Part shown: positions 14,234 through 27,100 of the stretch, piece by piece | Numbering within the stretch: the stretch's first letter is position 1 | How the letters are laid out: each line of letters begins with the position of its first letter | From: Laguncularia racemosa | Lineage: Eukaryota > Streptophyta > Magnoliopsida > Myrtales > Combretaceae | Reading direction: 5' to 3' | Length of the DNA stretch: 64,000 bases | Assembly (NCBI GenBank): GCA_037954665.1 | Contig: JBBMOL010000012.1 | Location: 3,844,001-3,908,000 of the forward strand | Translations under genes and position numbers: made by a program | The notes under the pieces: generated by a model | The model's input: only the letters and a program-made list of their open reading frames with translations | Told to the model about the DNA's origin: nothing | The model's database searches: none

Positions 14234-14479
14234 TTAGGGTCTGCTAAGCAGTATATGCGATGCACACATTAGAAGAATGTCACAAAGAATCTCATCATGG
14301 TACTCTCCTATGTTGAATGGGACCTTAGCCCTCTGAGTAACATGCAAACTACCTTGTTCACTTAACCAATATAGTTTGTAAGGCTTAGGATGTGGGGTAG
14401 TAACTAGTTTTAATTTTGTCACTAATGAAGCAGTTACTACATTAGTACAACTACCTCCATTAATGATAATAGCACACAA
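14234..14479 (-). pseudogene. W aspartic protease region (active site lost)
   Basis: The frame contains IIINGGSCTNVVTASLV, then GEYHDEILCDI and ASHILLSRP, in the order of retropepsin-like proteases of this gypsy group. The position of the catalytic Asp (VVDTGSCTNV in element X of this window) is Asn here, so the protease is predicted inactive. It is in the usual position between the gag zinc knuckle and the RT. Confidence 0.8.
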
Positions 14480-14731
14480 ATTGCCAAAGATTCTGCAGGA
14501 AATGTGAAATAGATTCTCCCTCTACTCTTCCTCATTAATAGGGAAGGTGGTCATTGCCCTGCGTAATACATCGATGGATAAGTATTTGTCATTTCCTTTA
14601 TCCTTATGTACCTTAGTGTCTGCATCACCATAATACTCATCCAATATCACTAATAAATATGTAGGATCATGCATTTCTTCTTCTTCGTCCTCATTCTCAA
14701 TCTCTATGGTAGTTATAACTCTTTGGTTTGG

Positions 14732-15830
14732 ACATTGAGTAGCTATATGCCCAAAACCTAGACATTTAAAACATTTTATCTAGCGAGTCTTTCCCCCTGA
14801 AGATCCAACTACCATTTGCTTATTCTCATACCCAACAACTATTTTTCCTTTCCAAGTAAATTCTTTCTCTCCTCTAACATCTGGCACCACTGCATTTTTC
14901 TCCACATTTCTATTATACATCCCTTTATCAGATTGTTTACCCTCTATCCTTAATGGTTTTGTAGATGACCCATACCTGTTACTCGTTACTTTAAAAGGGT
15001 TGGAACGTCTTTGCCTTTCCACTTTTAAAGCTAATTGGATCGCCTCACTGAGGGAGTCATATCGCTGTAACTCTACTATGTAGGCAATTTCATAGTTTAG
15101 ACCAGACACAAATCGTGCTATAGTTTGTTCAGGAGCTTCGACTGCTCTACAACGGATCATCAGTGTCTCAAACTCCTAGACATACTCACCTACAATTTTG
15201 CCTCCTTGTTTCAGTGTCTATAGACGCATGAATGGCTCCTGCCTGTACTGTTCTGGAATAAACCTCTTCATCAGAACTCTTTTCATTTCCTACCAAGTAT
15301 GAATCTCGGCATCACCATCTCTCCTCCTACTAGACACAAGGTTCTTGCATTACAAAGAGGCATACCCTATAAACTTGACAGCTGCTAGGCGGACTCGAGT
15401 GTGGTCATTAATTTTATAACATTCAAAGAGCCCTTCCACCTTATCTTCCCAATTAAGGTACTCCTTTGCAGATTCCTTTCTAGCAAATGAAAGCATATGC
15501 AATTTCACGTACTTTAGACCCCTAGGTAGTCTGAATTCCTAATTAGGATAAAGCTTATCTCCAAAATTATCATGCCTCTCCTCTTTGTAAGCATGATATT
15601 GTCTTCCAACTTGTCTGACTCTATTTCCTCCTATTCATCCTTCTCTACCTATAACATTAAGGGCTACCTTAGGTGGGGGTGCTTGTAGATTTTCCACTAG
15701 TTGTTGGGTTAAGGTCATCTGATTGATCCGTGTTGCTAGATTAGCAACAATGGTAGAAGAACACAAATCCAACACAACAACAATTAACCGAGGTACACAC
15801 ATAATAAAAATAATAGCAACCAACCCCGGT
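14732..15830 (-). pseudogene. W gag (capsid/nucleocapsid) region
   Basis: 14780-15160 carries the capsid-type segment EQTIARFVSGLNYEIAYIVELQRYDSL followed by EAIQLALKVERQRRS. 14732-14773 encodes the zinc knuckle CFKCLGFGHIATQC (CX2CX4HX4C, intact). An upstream segment at 15635-15823 includes MTLTQQLVENLQAPPPKV, matching the N-terminal part of gag in element Y. Stops interrupt the frame, including one just before the knuckle. Gag packages element RNA in cytoplasmic particles. Confidence 0.8.
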
Positions 15831-16091
15831 TAACTATTAATCAATTCAACAATGAAATTCACACCCTATGATAACAGAATCACAATCCACAATAACAACA
15901 ATGAAGAACCCTAATCTCAATTGATAGGAATTCCACAAATAAACCTGAATTGAATTGTATAGTAACAACACAACCCAATTGCTAACCAACATTTAACCCT
16001 AATTTAATAACAATCTATCACAACACTAATTCTCAATATCGAAAACCTTAATTGTCAAAGGAATTCCAAAAGACACAATTCCCTAATCTCA

Positions 16092-16112
16092 ACCTGAGCT
16101 CTGATACAAAAA
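16092..16112 (-). other. W primer-binding site (tRNA-iMet type)
   Basis: The minus strand reads TTTGTATCAGAGCTCAGG next to the inner edge of the right LTR. It matches the initiator-Met tRNA complement (TGGTATCAGAGC) with one mismatch. Its position shows the right LTR is the 5' LTR. Confidence 0.8.
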
Positions 16113-16114
16113 GA

Positions 16115-16847
16115 TGATGTGCCTAATTCCTAATTTAGAATACAATTGTCACAATCCCAATTCCAAAAATCACAATATTTAAAACTAAAATCAATTAAGA
16201 GAACAAATAGTGTCTAAGCCCTCCAACCCTAACAAGGAACAATCGATACAACACACAATGATTCTAAGTCGTTACTCACCTCAATCAAATATTGATAGGA
16301 GTAGAGAGGACAACTCAAGGAGTTCTATTTCTGAAAATCAATAATCTATCCTTCAAATTTCCCCAAAACCAAGATAAAATACAATGAAAAGTCACACAAA
16401 TCTACTCAAGAAAGCTGCTGGTGTTGAAATGGAAAGCTATTAGCTTATAAAGGTACACAAATGGCTTATAATACATCTAAGCTACTGGCTTAGAAAATGT
16501 AGGTTGTCGGCCTATATGGCCGGCTTATGAGATAAACCATCGGCTTTGAAGACTGGCGTAAGAAGAAGAGTAGCCGGCCTTAAGGGCTAGCTTAAGATCC
16601 ATGCCGTCGGCTTTGAGAGCCAACCTAAATGAAGTATTAACAGTCTTGAATCCTCGAGTGTTAAACAAAAGTAATAACAAGTACATTTGACTGAAAATAA
16701 AAATAATCATGCAAAATGTATGAAGAAATTATATGATGTTCTTTAGGTTCCGTTTGATTAAGTAAAATCCTCATAGTAAGGTTCTGTAATCCTTTAACTC
16801 TAGCTTGAGTGATGGGTCCCGTAACTAGAAGGATTTGATTCTCATTA
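16115..16847 (-). repeat. 5' LTR of element W
   Basis: Begins TGATGTGCCTAATTCC and ends GATTTGATTCTCATTA. The GC-rich GCCGGC-word patch recurs at about 16500-16625. Divergence from the 3' LTR is visible by eye throughout, suggesting an old insertion. Confidence 0.85.
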
Positions 16848-18700
16848 GGCGAGAAGGAAAAGAAAAACGAGGAAAGAAGGTAGGGGCAAAGGTACCTAAG
16901 AATGATGCGAGCGGGGACTGTAACCAATTGTCGTGGACCATAGCTTCTTACATCTTCATATTCCTCTTGAGACACAGCATGACTTAGCTATGTCTTCAAA
17001 ATTGAATTGAAACACTCTTACTCGATGACCTCTTCAAAGTGCTTCTTCCATCGATCTCAATCCCACTCATCACCATTGATGATGGATTCTTGATCCTTCT
17101 TGGGGCTAAAGAAAAATTGATTTTTTTGAATGGCAAAAGTGAGGAAGTCTTGAATAGTGAAGTCCCACTGATGAGAGAGAGAGAGAGGGAATTATCGAAG
17201 GAGTTGGTACCGACATCACAGTGGGACAAGAGAGGTTGAGAATCGAAGTGTTTGGGAAGGTGAGGTTATGTGGTGCAATTGAAGAACTTTTTCCATTTTC
17301 TTGGTTGTGTTATGAGAGAGAGAGATAGAGGTTGAGAGTTTGAGTTTGTTTGTGACCAAGGACAAGACGACGAGAAAATAGAGGATAGAAGAAAGAAGGA
17401 AAAGAAAAAGGAGGAAGAGATAGGTGTGTGACCGATGCGACAAAAATCAAGAGAGAAGATGAACTTGGGTAGAAGAAAAAAAATTCAGATAGGATAAAGA
17501 ATTGTCCATTTACGGGTTTATTTAGTATACATATTAGTATTTTATTAAATTATCTAAATTATGATATTTTATATGAAAATTTATGTTTATACTAAATAAA
17601 ATATTCTAAGTATAATTGTTCACATAAAAATTCTATTCAACTATCACAAATCTAAAACTTTAAGTCTTACTTTTTATTTATTATAATTAGCTAATAGATC
17701 ATTTTTTTAAAGTTTATTATTATTTGCTCTAAGTTTTTCAACTTATGTAAATTGTTAAAATAGTGTTAATATATTATAGTGATTTAATTTCTTGTTGTTA
17801 ATTTTATCAAAAATTTTGGGGCATTTCATAAATGGCTCTTAAAATAGTGACCATTTAGGAGGGTTGATAGCTATTGGAGAGGCAAAGGGTTAAATACATA
17901 GGGAGTTATATGTTTGAACTCAAGTGTGCTAAAAACAAATTGTATGACTTCAGTTTATTCAAATAGATAATAAACATAATGCGGTGCAAGAAAAAGTAAT
18001 TTATGTTTTAGGTAATGCACATATAGGTTGAAACAATCTAGTTTTTAAAGTCAATTAAGTTTATTTAAAAAAAATAGAAAGAAAATTGTCAATAAGGCGA
18101 TTGAAGACATGTTTTTAAAATTCAAAAGTTAATTTAGGGTAATTTTCAAAATTAGAAGTAGAACTTTTCAAAATGACCATTTTGCCCAATTTTATTAAGA
18201 CTTATCCAAAAAGAGATTCTTGTCAATGACATAGCCCTAGTCATTCAATAAAAGTAATTAAGTTAATAAGGGAATTTTTAAGGTCAATTAAAAGGGTTAC
18301 CTAAAGTGGAGGGCCAATTTTTTTAAAATGTCCATTTCGTCCTTACACTTGATTCTAATAAGAGATTCCATTAAGTAGGTTTAAATGATTAATGAAGTGA
18401 TTTGAGATATTAATTAGCTCAATTGAAATTTAATTTAGTGATTAGTTAAGCTAGGAACCGTAACTAGACAAAAGGAATGACACATGTCAAAGTGTGAGAA
18501 AAAGACATAAAGGCAAGTGGGGCCCACTCCATTACCTTAAGGTTTTGTGCTACCTACCCTAGTCTTATGTCTGCTAGCCACAATTCGGAATTCTAGAGTC
18601 TTATAAGCCTTTTCCAAGACCATTAAGAGGTAAAAACCCTTAACTCTCCTACACCTTAGCTTAAGCCCTAGTTTTACTTAAGTTTAGTGACTAATCAAAT
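16848..18700. other. Intergenic stretch right of W
   Basis: 16848-17470 is less AT-rich and purine-rich, with a (GA)n tract at about 17172-17190 and overlapping short frames on both strands that show no family signature. 17480-18700 is AT-rich with the style of a degraded LTR or intergenic repeat, but no ends were identified. Confidence 0.4.
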
Positions 18701-18705
18701 ATATT

Positions 18706-19010
18706 TATCACGATCCTAAAGGGAGCCTAGTAGAATAACCCTAAAGTCATCATATTATGTGTGTACCCATAATATGAAAACCGTTGTCCTATTATATATG
18801 CATCCACAATATGAAAATCACTTTACAAATAAGAGGTTGTAAGACTCTAATTAAATATTATTTGCTCACTTATTTGATACATATAATTGATAATTATGAA
18901 AATCGATATACTACAGTTTATCAGAATTGTAGATAATTGGTATCCCCTACCAAACTGTAGAATTAGGTAGCTTTGAAAAACAAAGGATTAAATGAGTTTT
19001 GAAAGATGAA
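18706..19010 (-). repeat. Diverged fragment related to LTR-like repeats A and B
   Basis: Starts TATCACGATCCTAAAGG in the position of TGTCACACC of copy B. It shares AATAAGAGGTTGTAAGACTC (18826-18845) and AATTGGTATCCCCTACCAAA, the counterparts of the same landmarks in copies A and B. Similarity fades after about 19010. Confidence 0.45.
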
Positions 19011-19386
19011 GATTTTGAAATAAAAGAGAATGCAAATTTTCTCAATCTAAATTTAGTTCAAATATACACTAATTCTACCCCCTATCCTTTAAGACCTAAA
19101 CTTGAAACACTCCTTACTTCAATCCTAACCCATTCTCAACTTGAAATAACTTACAAGAAAGACTATTTGTAGGTAAGGTATAACATAAAAATCTATCTAC
19201 ATACAAAGTGAATTCATACGTGATGAATGCAAGCAACACATCCATGGGTGTCCGAAGCCATGAAAGGTGTAGATTTGTGTTGTTTACACATCAATTATCC
19301 TCCACACTTAACTATATGGTAACATCCCCCTTCAACCAGGGTTGGATTATTTCACTTAACTATTGTCGATTAAAGAAATCAATTTT

Positions 19387-19607
19387 AGTAAAATTACCAT
19401 TAGTGGCCTATGAGCACACATTGAGGCTTTAAATAAAATTACCATTAGTGGCCTTGAGAGCACATACCAAGGTTTTAGATAGAATTTCCATCGGCGACCT
19501 TGAAAGTATACACTAAAGTTTTACAAATGGTGGCAACTTCTAAGAGCACACACCAAATTTTACAAAAGGTGGCTTCTAAGAACATGTACTAAGATTTTAG
19601 ATAAAAA
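19387..19607. repeat. Degenerate minisatellite, about five units
   Basis: Successive units share the pattern AAATTACCATTAGTGGCC, GAGCACACA, then a TTTTA end, with a period near 46 bp in the first three units and near 38 bp in the last two. Variation between units implies an old array. It may belong to a longer degraded repeat. Confidence 0.6.
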
Positions 19608-19639
19608 TCTTTATGAAAGCATTTTATAAATATTTAAAA

Positions 19640-21480
19640 AATGTTTTAAAAATATTTAGCAAAGCTTAAACACTACACTTCCCTTATTTTTATATATGTA
19701 TTGGATTATAGACATGCGACAAGTATATCCGATTATCCTAGCTAAGATTTTAAATTTATAGATTAATAAGGTAATTACATAGATGATAGCATATAAGGCA
19801 ATTAGTTATTCCAATAGACAATCAATATTGATCAATAGAACAACTTGTAATTAGTAAATAGCAAATAGATAGTAGATCAATAGAACTTTCTCACCTGGGC
19901 ATAATTGTTCACTTGACATGATTCTTAAAATTTCCTTGAATTGAGTAACTTAAAGAGATAATAAGATTTATATAAGTATTTCGAATAGCTATACTTCTAA
20001 ATAAACCTAATGACCATTGTGGTTTGCCTAATTCTCAATTATGGCCCATTTTGATGTTAGCCATAATTTCTTTGTCTTAAGTTAAAGTTTTACATGCTTA
20101 TAATTGTTTTGCAACTTAAAAGGTCTACTTTAACTTAAATCATTGCTATTTTAAAAATTTGAATCCTTTTATCTTCATAGGTCAAATTAGGTTGGTAGCA
20201 TGCTATTGACTAATTTTTCAATTTTGTCATTGATAAAGTTAAATCTTTTAATTTTTAATTGATTTTTTTTTTCATTTTATTATATAGATAGTTAGTTAAA
20301 ATAATTCGTAAATTAAACATAGGTCACTTACTTTAAAAGGATAACTTATTTAAGCAAATAAGGTATAGGGTAGATCAAATGCAATTTCCTATTCTATTAA
20401 ATTGTTTATATTACTATTTTTATTATTTATAAAATAGTCAAACGATTGAATCAATTTATAAATTCAACATAGTTTGATAGTTTGAGGTTTATATTACTTA
20501 TATTAGTTTAAACTATAATATTTGTATTTTGACCTTATTAAATACAATTCATAACCTTATTTTGCCTATTTCAATAATGCATTCCTAGTTCATTAATATA
20601 ACTTTTTAAATTTGTTATTGTAGGGTGTTTTCCTCAATAAAATAAAAAGTGATGTCCGTATCTATATATGTGCGTGTGCGTGTGTATATTATAATACCCT
20701 GACTTAAATTAGTTGTCCCAATCTAATTGGATCGTATTAGGACATGTATAGGAACAATTTGTTAAATCAAATACTACCTAATTTGCTCTTGGCGCCCGTG
20801 GGTATGCACGTATATTTGCCTTCTAAAATTTTCTCATGTTACTATTGTTACTCCAAATAAGCGCTACTACAGTTTAAACTTTTTGGCAAAGTTAGCTTGT
20901 TTCTTAAAATAAACTTATAAAAAACTATATATTAGCTAAAATAAAATTTATTAATATATTTTGTTATGTATAAGAAACAAGTAATTCAAGCTTGAAAACA
21001 TGATGAGACAATAAAGACAATTTATTTAACTTACAAAATTAATATTATGGGAGAAAATGTACCTAAAAATATGCTTGTGCTAACATTTATGATTAAGTAT
21101 ATGTAAATCATACCCTTCGAATTAGCAAATAAAATTAAACTACTTACAATTAATTTGGATAGCACGACTATTAGCTGGAAAAGTTCAAGTTGTGAATCAT
21201 CTCATGCACATTTATAAACACGACATCTAGCTAGATATAAGCTCGGTTTGATTGATTCCTAAAAGAGACATAATAGGTGACTTTACTAGCTCTTTAGTGG
21301 ACCAAAATTTCTTAACCAGCAACCTGGAAATCACGCTGGAAGAAGGGACGAATATTGCATGAATGAGAAAGTTACTTAGGTATTAGTAATTTTACACATT
21401 TTTAATCAACACTGTCGTCCTTATGAAATGAGAGATGTGGGAATCAATCTTTAGACACCTAGTCACCACTTTATTCATCT
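19640..21480. other. AT-rich intergenic stretch
   Basis: No gene recognised. A short GT/TA-rich simple sequence lies near 20660-20690. No transposon ends were identified. Confidence 0.5.
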
Positions 21481-22460
21481 CTGTTTTGTATTAAACGTGG
21501 CAGCAAGTAGCATTTATAGTGGGGAATAAGTCTAGAACTACAGTACTGCGTGCACTGGTCCTCTTTCCGTCTTCGAAATCAGGATGCAAAAGACATTGAA
21601 AATGAAGTGTACCTTTCGGATCAATATCAATAGAAAGAAGACAATAGTTAATCCTAGAGCATGCACCCATTGACTTGAATTTAGAGGATGATAAGTTAGA
21701 AGAGTTCGTTTCGCTGTGGGACAATAAGATATGAGCTTTAGGTCTTGTCTTTTTTTTTTAATCACTTCGACTTCTCTTCCTATGGAGTTTGCTGAAGAAA
21801 GCCTCGAGAAAGTTTTTTGTCAAATTGATTCGTTATATTGGGAAATGAGGGATTAAAAATCACATTATAGCGCGATTAAGTAAGACAAGGAACATAGTCG
21901 ACTAGACGACATCTGGTGACTCACCGAAGTCTGGAGAAAACTGGCGCAACATCGCCGGAGAAAAAAGCCAAGTCAGAGCTATAACAACCGTCCTTATCTC
22001 ATCGCCAGAAAAGAAAACCAAGTCAGAGCATAGCTTAGAGTAATTTGTCTTAGTCATTAGAAGGTGAAGTGAAAGGAGCTTTCTTCAAGGAATGCGACCA
22101 GCCCTGTTTTCCCTTCGCGAAACCGGGGCGGTTTGGAGCAAGAAAAGAAAGAGAGAAGGAGGAAGAGGAAACTGAGGTTGTTGGTAGTTTAAGGGTTGTG
22201 GTTACTTACCTTAGTTGTGTGAGGCGGATTCTTAAGGAGCAAGAGGGGGTGGGCAAAGGAGTTGCACCATAAGGGAATGTGGGCAGAAGAAGATAGATGA
22301 AGCAGTAATGGCATTGACAATAGACAAGAAGTTAAGAGGCTGGGCAGAGTTGATTTTGCGAACAAAGAGAGGAAAAGAAAGCTGATAGCTAACGTGTTGT
22401 GTAGGGATGAAATAAGATTTTGTAATTATTGAAGTAGATATGCCTGGATCTTCTATGATA
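21481..22460. other. Less AT-rich island with unidentified short open frames
   Basis: Two overlapping minus-strand frames (21491-21724, 21538-21765) and one plus-strand frame without ATG (22069-22272) occur in sequence richer in G+C than its surroundings. A phrase around AAGTCAGAGC(A/T)TA recurs at 21970 and 22020, so there is a short local duplication. I recognise no protein family. It could be an untranslated region or a gene relic. Confidence 0.3.
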
Positions 22461-22589
22461 CTTGGCAGATTTACTTGGTAACACTTTAAAATATTATATA
22501 TATTTTTTAAATCTTATAAATATTATATCAAAAAAATTATTTTAAAAATAATTTACGAAAACACAAATAGTGTTCATGCATTTAGTATA

Positions 22590-23290
22590 TATATATAAAA
22601 AAAAAAATTACATCGAAGGAATGAGTGGTGTCCGTACCTTCATTGTAATTTTCTTTTTCTCATTGAAGGCATGGATGCTACCGATGCCTTTAGTACCAAA
22701 AAAAAAATTATACTAAAGGCACAGGTAGCATAAGCTTTTTCAATGTATTTTTTTTTTTTTTTTTGCATTGAAGGCACAAAACTACCAGCACCTTTAGTAC
22801 AAAAAAAAAAAATTACATTGAAAGTGCGGATGGTGTTTGCCTTTAGTACAAATCTACTAAAAGCACAAATGTCATCTGTGTCTTCAGTGCAAATTTATGA
22901 GAGTGCAAACCAGGTCTGTATATTTACAACCTATTTTTGAAATAATTGTTTTAGGTATGATATTTGCAAATTTTTTTTTGTAAAAATACAATATTTTAGA
23001 GTGTTGCCTAATTTACTTGTCCTCTTTCCTCATTTTGTGGGATCTTATAGTGGATAGGCTGCTATTATGTGTGCTTCTTTGGGTTATATACTTAAATATT
23101 GTTATTTTTTAAAAAAATTATGTAAATATTATACCTATAAAAACTATTACTAAAATAGATTTCGAAGACACAGGTCATGTATACACCTTTAGGGATATTG
23201 AAAAAATATACGCTAAAGGCGTATACCAAGTCTACACCTTCAAGTAGGATGTTTGAAGGCACGGATGAGGTCCGTGACTTTAATAAAAAT
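22590..23290. repeat. Array of quasi-palindromic AAGGCAC...GTGCCTT units
   Basis: At least seven units of roughly 25-35 bp carry a left arm like TGAAGGCACGGAT and a right arm like GTCCGTGCCTTTAGT, in both orientations, separated by A- or T-runs. Examples are near 22610-22645, 22665-22700, 22715-22735, 22770-22800, 22815-22850, 22855-22895 and 23245-23285. Dense inverted and direct subterminal motifs of this kind are typical of CACTA (En/Spm) elements. The CACTA terminus itself was not found, so the class is uncertain. Confidence 0.55.
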
Positions 23291-23587
23291 TACATCCCCA
23301 ATCCCATTGTCCAATTTTTTTATTCCATTTACACTCACCGTAGATTTAGAAAAAAAAAATGTGATAACAGTATAGAAACTAAAAAAATATAAATACAGTA
23401 ATAGTTAGAAACACACAACACATAGAAAATACCTATCTAGATCTAGTTTTTCTCTCGCTCGCATGCAAGAAAGAGGAAGAAGAAGAAGTGATCCTACACA
23501 CGAAAGAAAGGATTTGTTCAGATCTAAATGTTTCTAAATAGCTAATCAATTATGGTATGGTTTTCTTTTAGAAAAGTTGAAGTTTTT

Positions 23588-24180
23588 TTATCTATGTTTG
23601 TATTTGATATAAGATTTTAGAAAAATATTATTACAATTGTATATTTCATAAAAAATATTACTAGGTGTTATTAGATTATAATTTATTAAATACGATTTTA
23701 TATAGATGTTGCAATGTGTATAAAATGTAATATTAATTTTTGTATTAGAATGAGAATTTTTGATCCCGCAATCAAATACATTGGTAGCTCCCTCAAAGAA
23801 CATCTTCCATTTAGGGCTCTGCTCTGTTTTGTATTCTTCTACCGGTTCGCCCTCTACTATTAATATGTTTTCATTAAGGAATTGGGCTTGTGATTCTTTG
23901 AGATCTCCCTCAATTGGGTGTTCTGCTAGCTAATCTGCTAGCGATTGCACATTTATCGAGTTTTGATTTCTGTATATGATATCAAATTTTGATAGGAGCA
24001 TTTTCTTTTTAGAGATTCTCCATAACAAAATGGGCTTCTCTATCAAGTATTTCAAGGGATCATGTCTTGTTAGCAATTCAATAGGATAGTAGAGGGTATA
24101 CTGCCTTGGCCAATGCATGTTCTCCACCCTTAAACTTCTTACTCAAATAGTATATGGAACATTGATAGGAATTAAAATCC
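23588..24180 (-). pseudogene. Fragment of a Tat/Ogre-like Ty3/gypsy polyprotein (RNase H to second RNase H)
   Basis: Minus-strand translation gives YYLSKKF at about 24160, then in another frame TRHDPLKYLIEKPILLWRIS and LSKFDIIYRNQNSINVQSLAD, LAEHPIEGD, and finally WKMFFEGATNVFDCGI. The order matches RNase H and the following archaeal-type RNase H (WTL.FDGAS...G.GIG) of Tat-lineage gypsy elements. One frameshift and at least two stops are present. No LTRs or other domains were found around it, so it is an isolated relic. Confidence 0.7.
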
Positions 24181-27100
24181 TACAAGACCTATCATTAAGG
24201 CAAGAGTCAAAGGATTTCAAATCTTGGCGATGAGGATCCTTTTTTAGCAAATCAACCCGGAATTATTTGTTTACTAACCTCTTTTCTATTACTCATGTAT
24301 TATATATTCCAGCAGGCACACTTATCATGCTTTACAGGGTGATATATAAATACAATAGCATTCTAATTAATATATATGATTATAATAGCATTCATTGAAC
24401 ATTAGTTGCAGATATACTATAATTTAAGAGTAAGATAATTAGAACAATAAAATATTTAATGAACATAAAAATTTCGTGTAATATAGAAATGTAGATATTA
24501 CTATAAAAAAAAAACTTAATTGTTATAAATGGGTAACAACACATTCTAAAATTGAAATATGAGTGTGAGAAATGTAAAATCAAATATATATCAAAGTAGT
24601 ACATAATAAAGATGTATATCCATTGTATACTATAGTAATTTTTTCAAGCAATCCCATAAGTCACATATCCATTTTATCAACACATATGTCTATTGTTTTT
24701 TTGAAAAATGATAATTATCATATAAAAAAAATACTTTTCTTTTTTAAGCAATTTCATAAATGATTTATTTACTTAATTATTTATCTTTTTTTACTACTAG
24801 TGATGTTGGTTTAGCTTCCTTCGATATTAATATTTGTTTGCATTAGTCACATATTATATATTAACTTTGTTGTTATTCATTTTAGTTATATTAATATTAA
24901 CACAACTTACACTTTTACCATTAATAGGTTAATAAACTTCCATCAAAATAAGTCTGTTTGTTACTTTAGGCAATGAACAAACACTTTGTCTTTACATGTA
25001 AAATAGATATTAACATAATTATTAATTATTAATACCAATTATGTGACTATTTGAACATCTTTTCTTCATTCATGCATTGAAACCCCACATTAATTTTGTA
25101 TTGATATATGCTTATAAAATAGAAAATCATATAAGAAAACACCAAATGCTTAATAAAATGTAGCAAATGCATATTTGCATTGTGTGTGCAATTAAAATAG
25201 GTTTTTATAAGTGATATTGATAAAGAAGTTTGTATAACAACAACAACAACAATAATAATAATAACAACAACATTTCAATAATGGTTTTATTAGATTAACA
25301 TATAATCACTTAAAACACACCTAAAGAAGTCATATGTAGTTTTCTTTTATACCTTTACAACTATTTAGTAGCCATAAAATCAAAATTCTTTATATACCTA
25401 TATAATGTGAAATAAATTGAATTCATGGTTGTTATTCAAGAAGGGACAAATTTGTAAACCTTTGATTGACATTCCTTATGCGATTGTTGGGTACTCTTTT
25501 TATAACTACAAAATAAATTGGTTTATATAATACAATAATATATTATAACATAATGGCATCTAAAATTGTCTAAAAAAGCCTTGCAATGAAAATAAATACA
25601 ATGAAATCATTGAAGTTAAAGCATAAAATAATTACATATTCATAATACGTGTGTTTAAAAAATAAATATAATAAAGTCATCTAAGCTAAGTTATAAAACA
25701 ATCAAATATGATATTATATATCAAGTAATTGAAAAATTAAATTCAAAACAAACCACATAAAGAATTATAGAAGAAGGAAGGGTGGAATTGTACTATAGAT
25801 ATATGTCATGATAATGAACTGTAGGATTTGTGTAAAAAATAATAGATATAACCCATAAAAAATAAATGTAGAAGAGTTGAATAATTTTGTTAACATCAAA
25901 AGTATCATAAGTAGGGAAACATAGAATATATAATAAGCTTTTTTTAAAAAAATAAAAAATCCACAATTATAATAAGATAGGTAACATAACAATATCAATT
26001 TGTAAAAGGGAGACAATAATGAAGAATTCAAGAATCCTGAATGTTGTTATTACTTTGTAGCAATAAGGAGGGTTTAGGAGGCTTGAAATCCTCCTAGGAA
26101 TCTAAAACTTTCAAAAAGTAAAAAGGAAAGAAAGAAAATCTTACCAATCTACTAATTTATAATTTTTCTTCCTATAGTTCATTTCTTGTAACTCACATCC
26201 CTAGGTAAAATACATGTTATTTCTCATCCATTGACACCTTAATGAAGGATTTTTTTTTTTTATTGATTTAGTTCACTTATCCTCAATATGACCAATGGAA
26301 TGAACCTATATTTAAGAGTGGTGTTGAACTGCTAATTCTCCATCACGCACCAAAACATAAGTGCTATTAGATAAATTCTAAATAAAATGCAAAGAGCACG
26401 AATAAAACCACATCCTAGATTCTTTATTGAACTATAAATCAATTAACCTTTTTTTTAAACAATAAAAATATATCAAACAAAATTGAAAAAGCTATAACCA
26501 CATAAAATTAACTTATTCATTAAAAAAGGAACCTTTGTAAAGTTAAAGTTAACTCGGATTGAAGGGAGAAGCTTTGGTTAAGATTCATGGTTTTCCATCA
26601 TTCTTGGTAACAAATGCCTTGAAGTGCACTTGTATATCCTTATTATAACCACTTAAAAGAAGGAGAAATAAGAGAAAAGACATTTTTTTTATTATATTAA
26701 AAAGAGAAGTATAAAGAGAGATGACTTAAAATTTTGCATCATGATAGGTAGAGAGTGAAAAATAGAATTATAGTGAAAATGGGAATGAACATGTTTTTCA
26801 ATATAAGAAAAACCAAAGTACCATAAAATCTATTTTAAAATGTGAACCATTTTTAACTAATAAATGTGTACTCACTTACATGTGTAAAAATTAAACATAA
26901 AATTTCTTATATATAATTCAAAATTGGACCACTTCATCCCAAACCTTTGATCACTAGCCTAATATTAACAACTATTTTTATATGGATTTTCTTGGGATTT
27001 TTTACTGTTTATTTTGTATGATAAAATTGAATATGGATTCTTTTTGTCCATCAAAGATGTTTCTCAATAGCCTAAAATTATTATAACATTTTCTACGGAT

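Larger units (their letters stand above)
8774..16847 (-). mobile_element. Element W: complete but inactivated Ty3/gypsy (Reina-like chromovirus) retrotransposon, interrupted by a hAT-like element
   Basis: Two LTRs (8774-9512 and 16115-16847) in direct orientation bracket gag, protease, RT, RNase H and integrase in that order on the minus strand. A primer-binding site complementary to tRNA-iMet lies next to the inner edge of the right (5') LTR. Total span is 8074 bp, or about 6.26 kb without the hAT insertion at 10845-12648. Flanks GGCAG (8769-8773) and GGCGA (16848-16852) match at only 3 of 5 positions, so the target duplication is eroded or the boundary is off by a base or two. Many in-frame stops and lost catalytic residues show it is dead. 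The RT-RNase H sequence ([10 protein letters not shown] block) resembles Reina-type chromoviruses. Confidence 0.85.

Noticed and set aside
25235..25273. Possible CRISPR-like or satellite array
   Set aside because: It is a simple trinucleotide microsatellite in plant nuclear DNA.
24392..26031. Several I/F/Y-rich open frames as possible membrane proteins
   Set aside because: Composition is what AT-rich noncoding DNA gives; no ATG context, domain or conservation signal.
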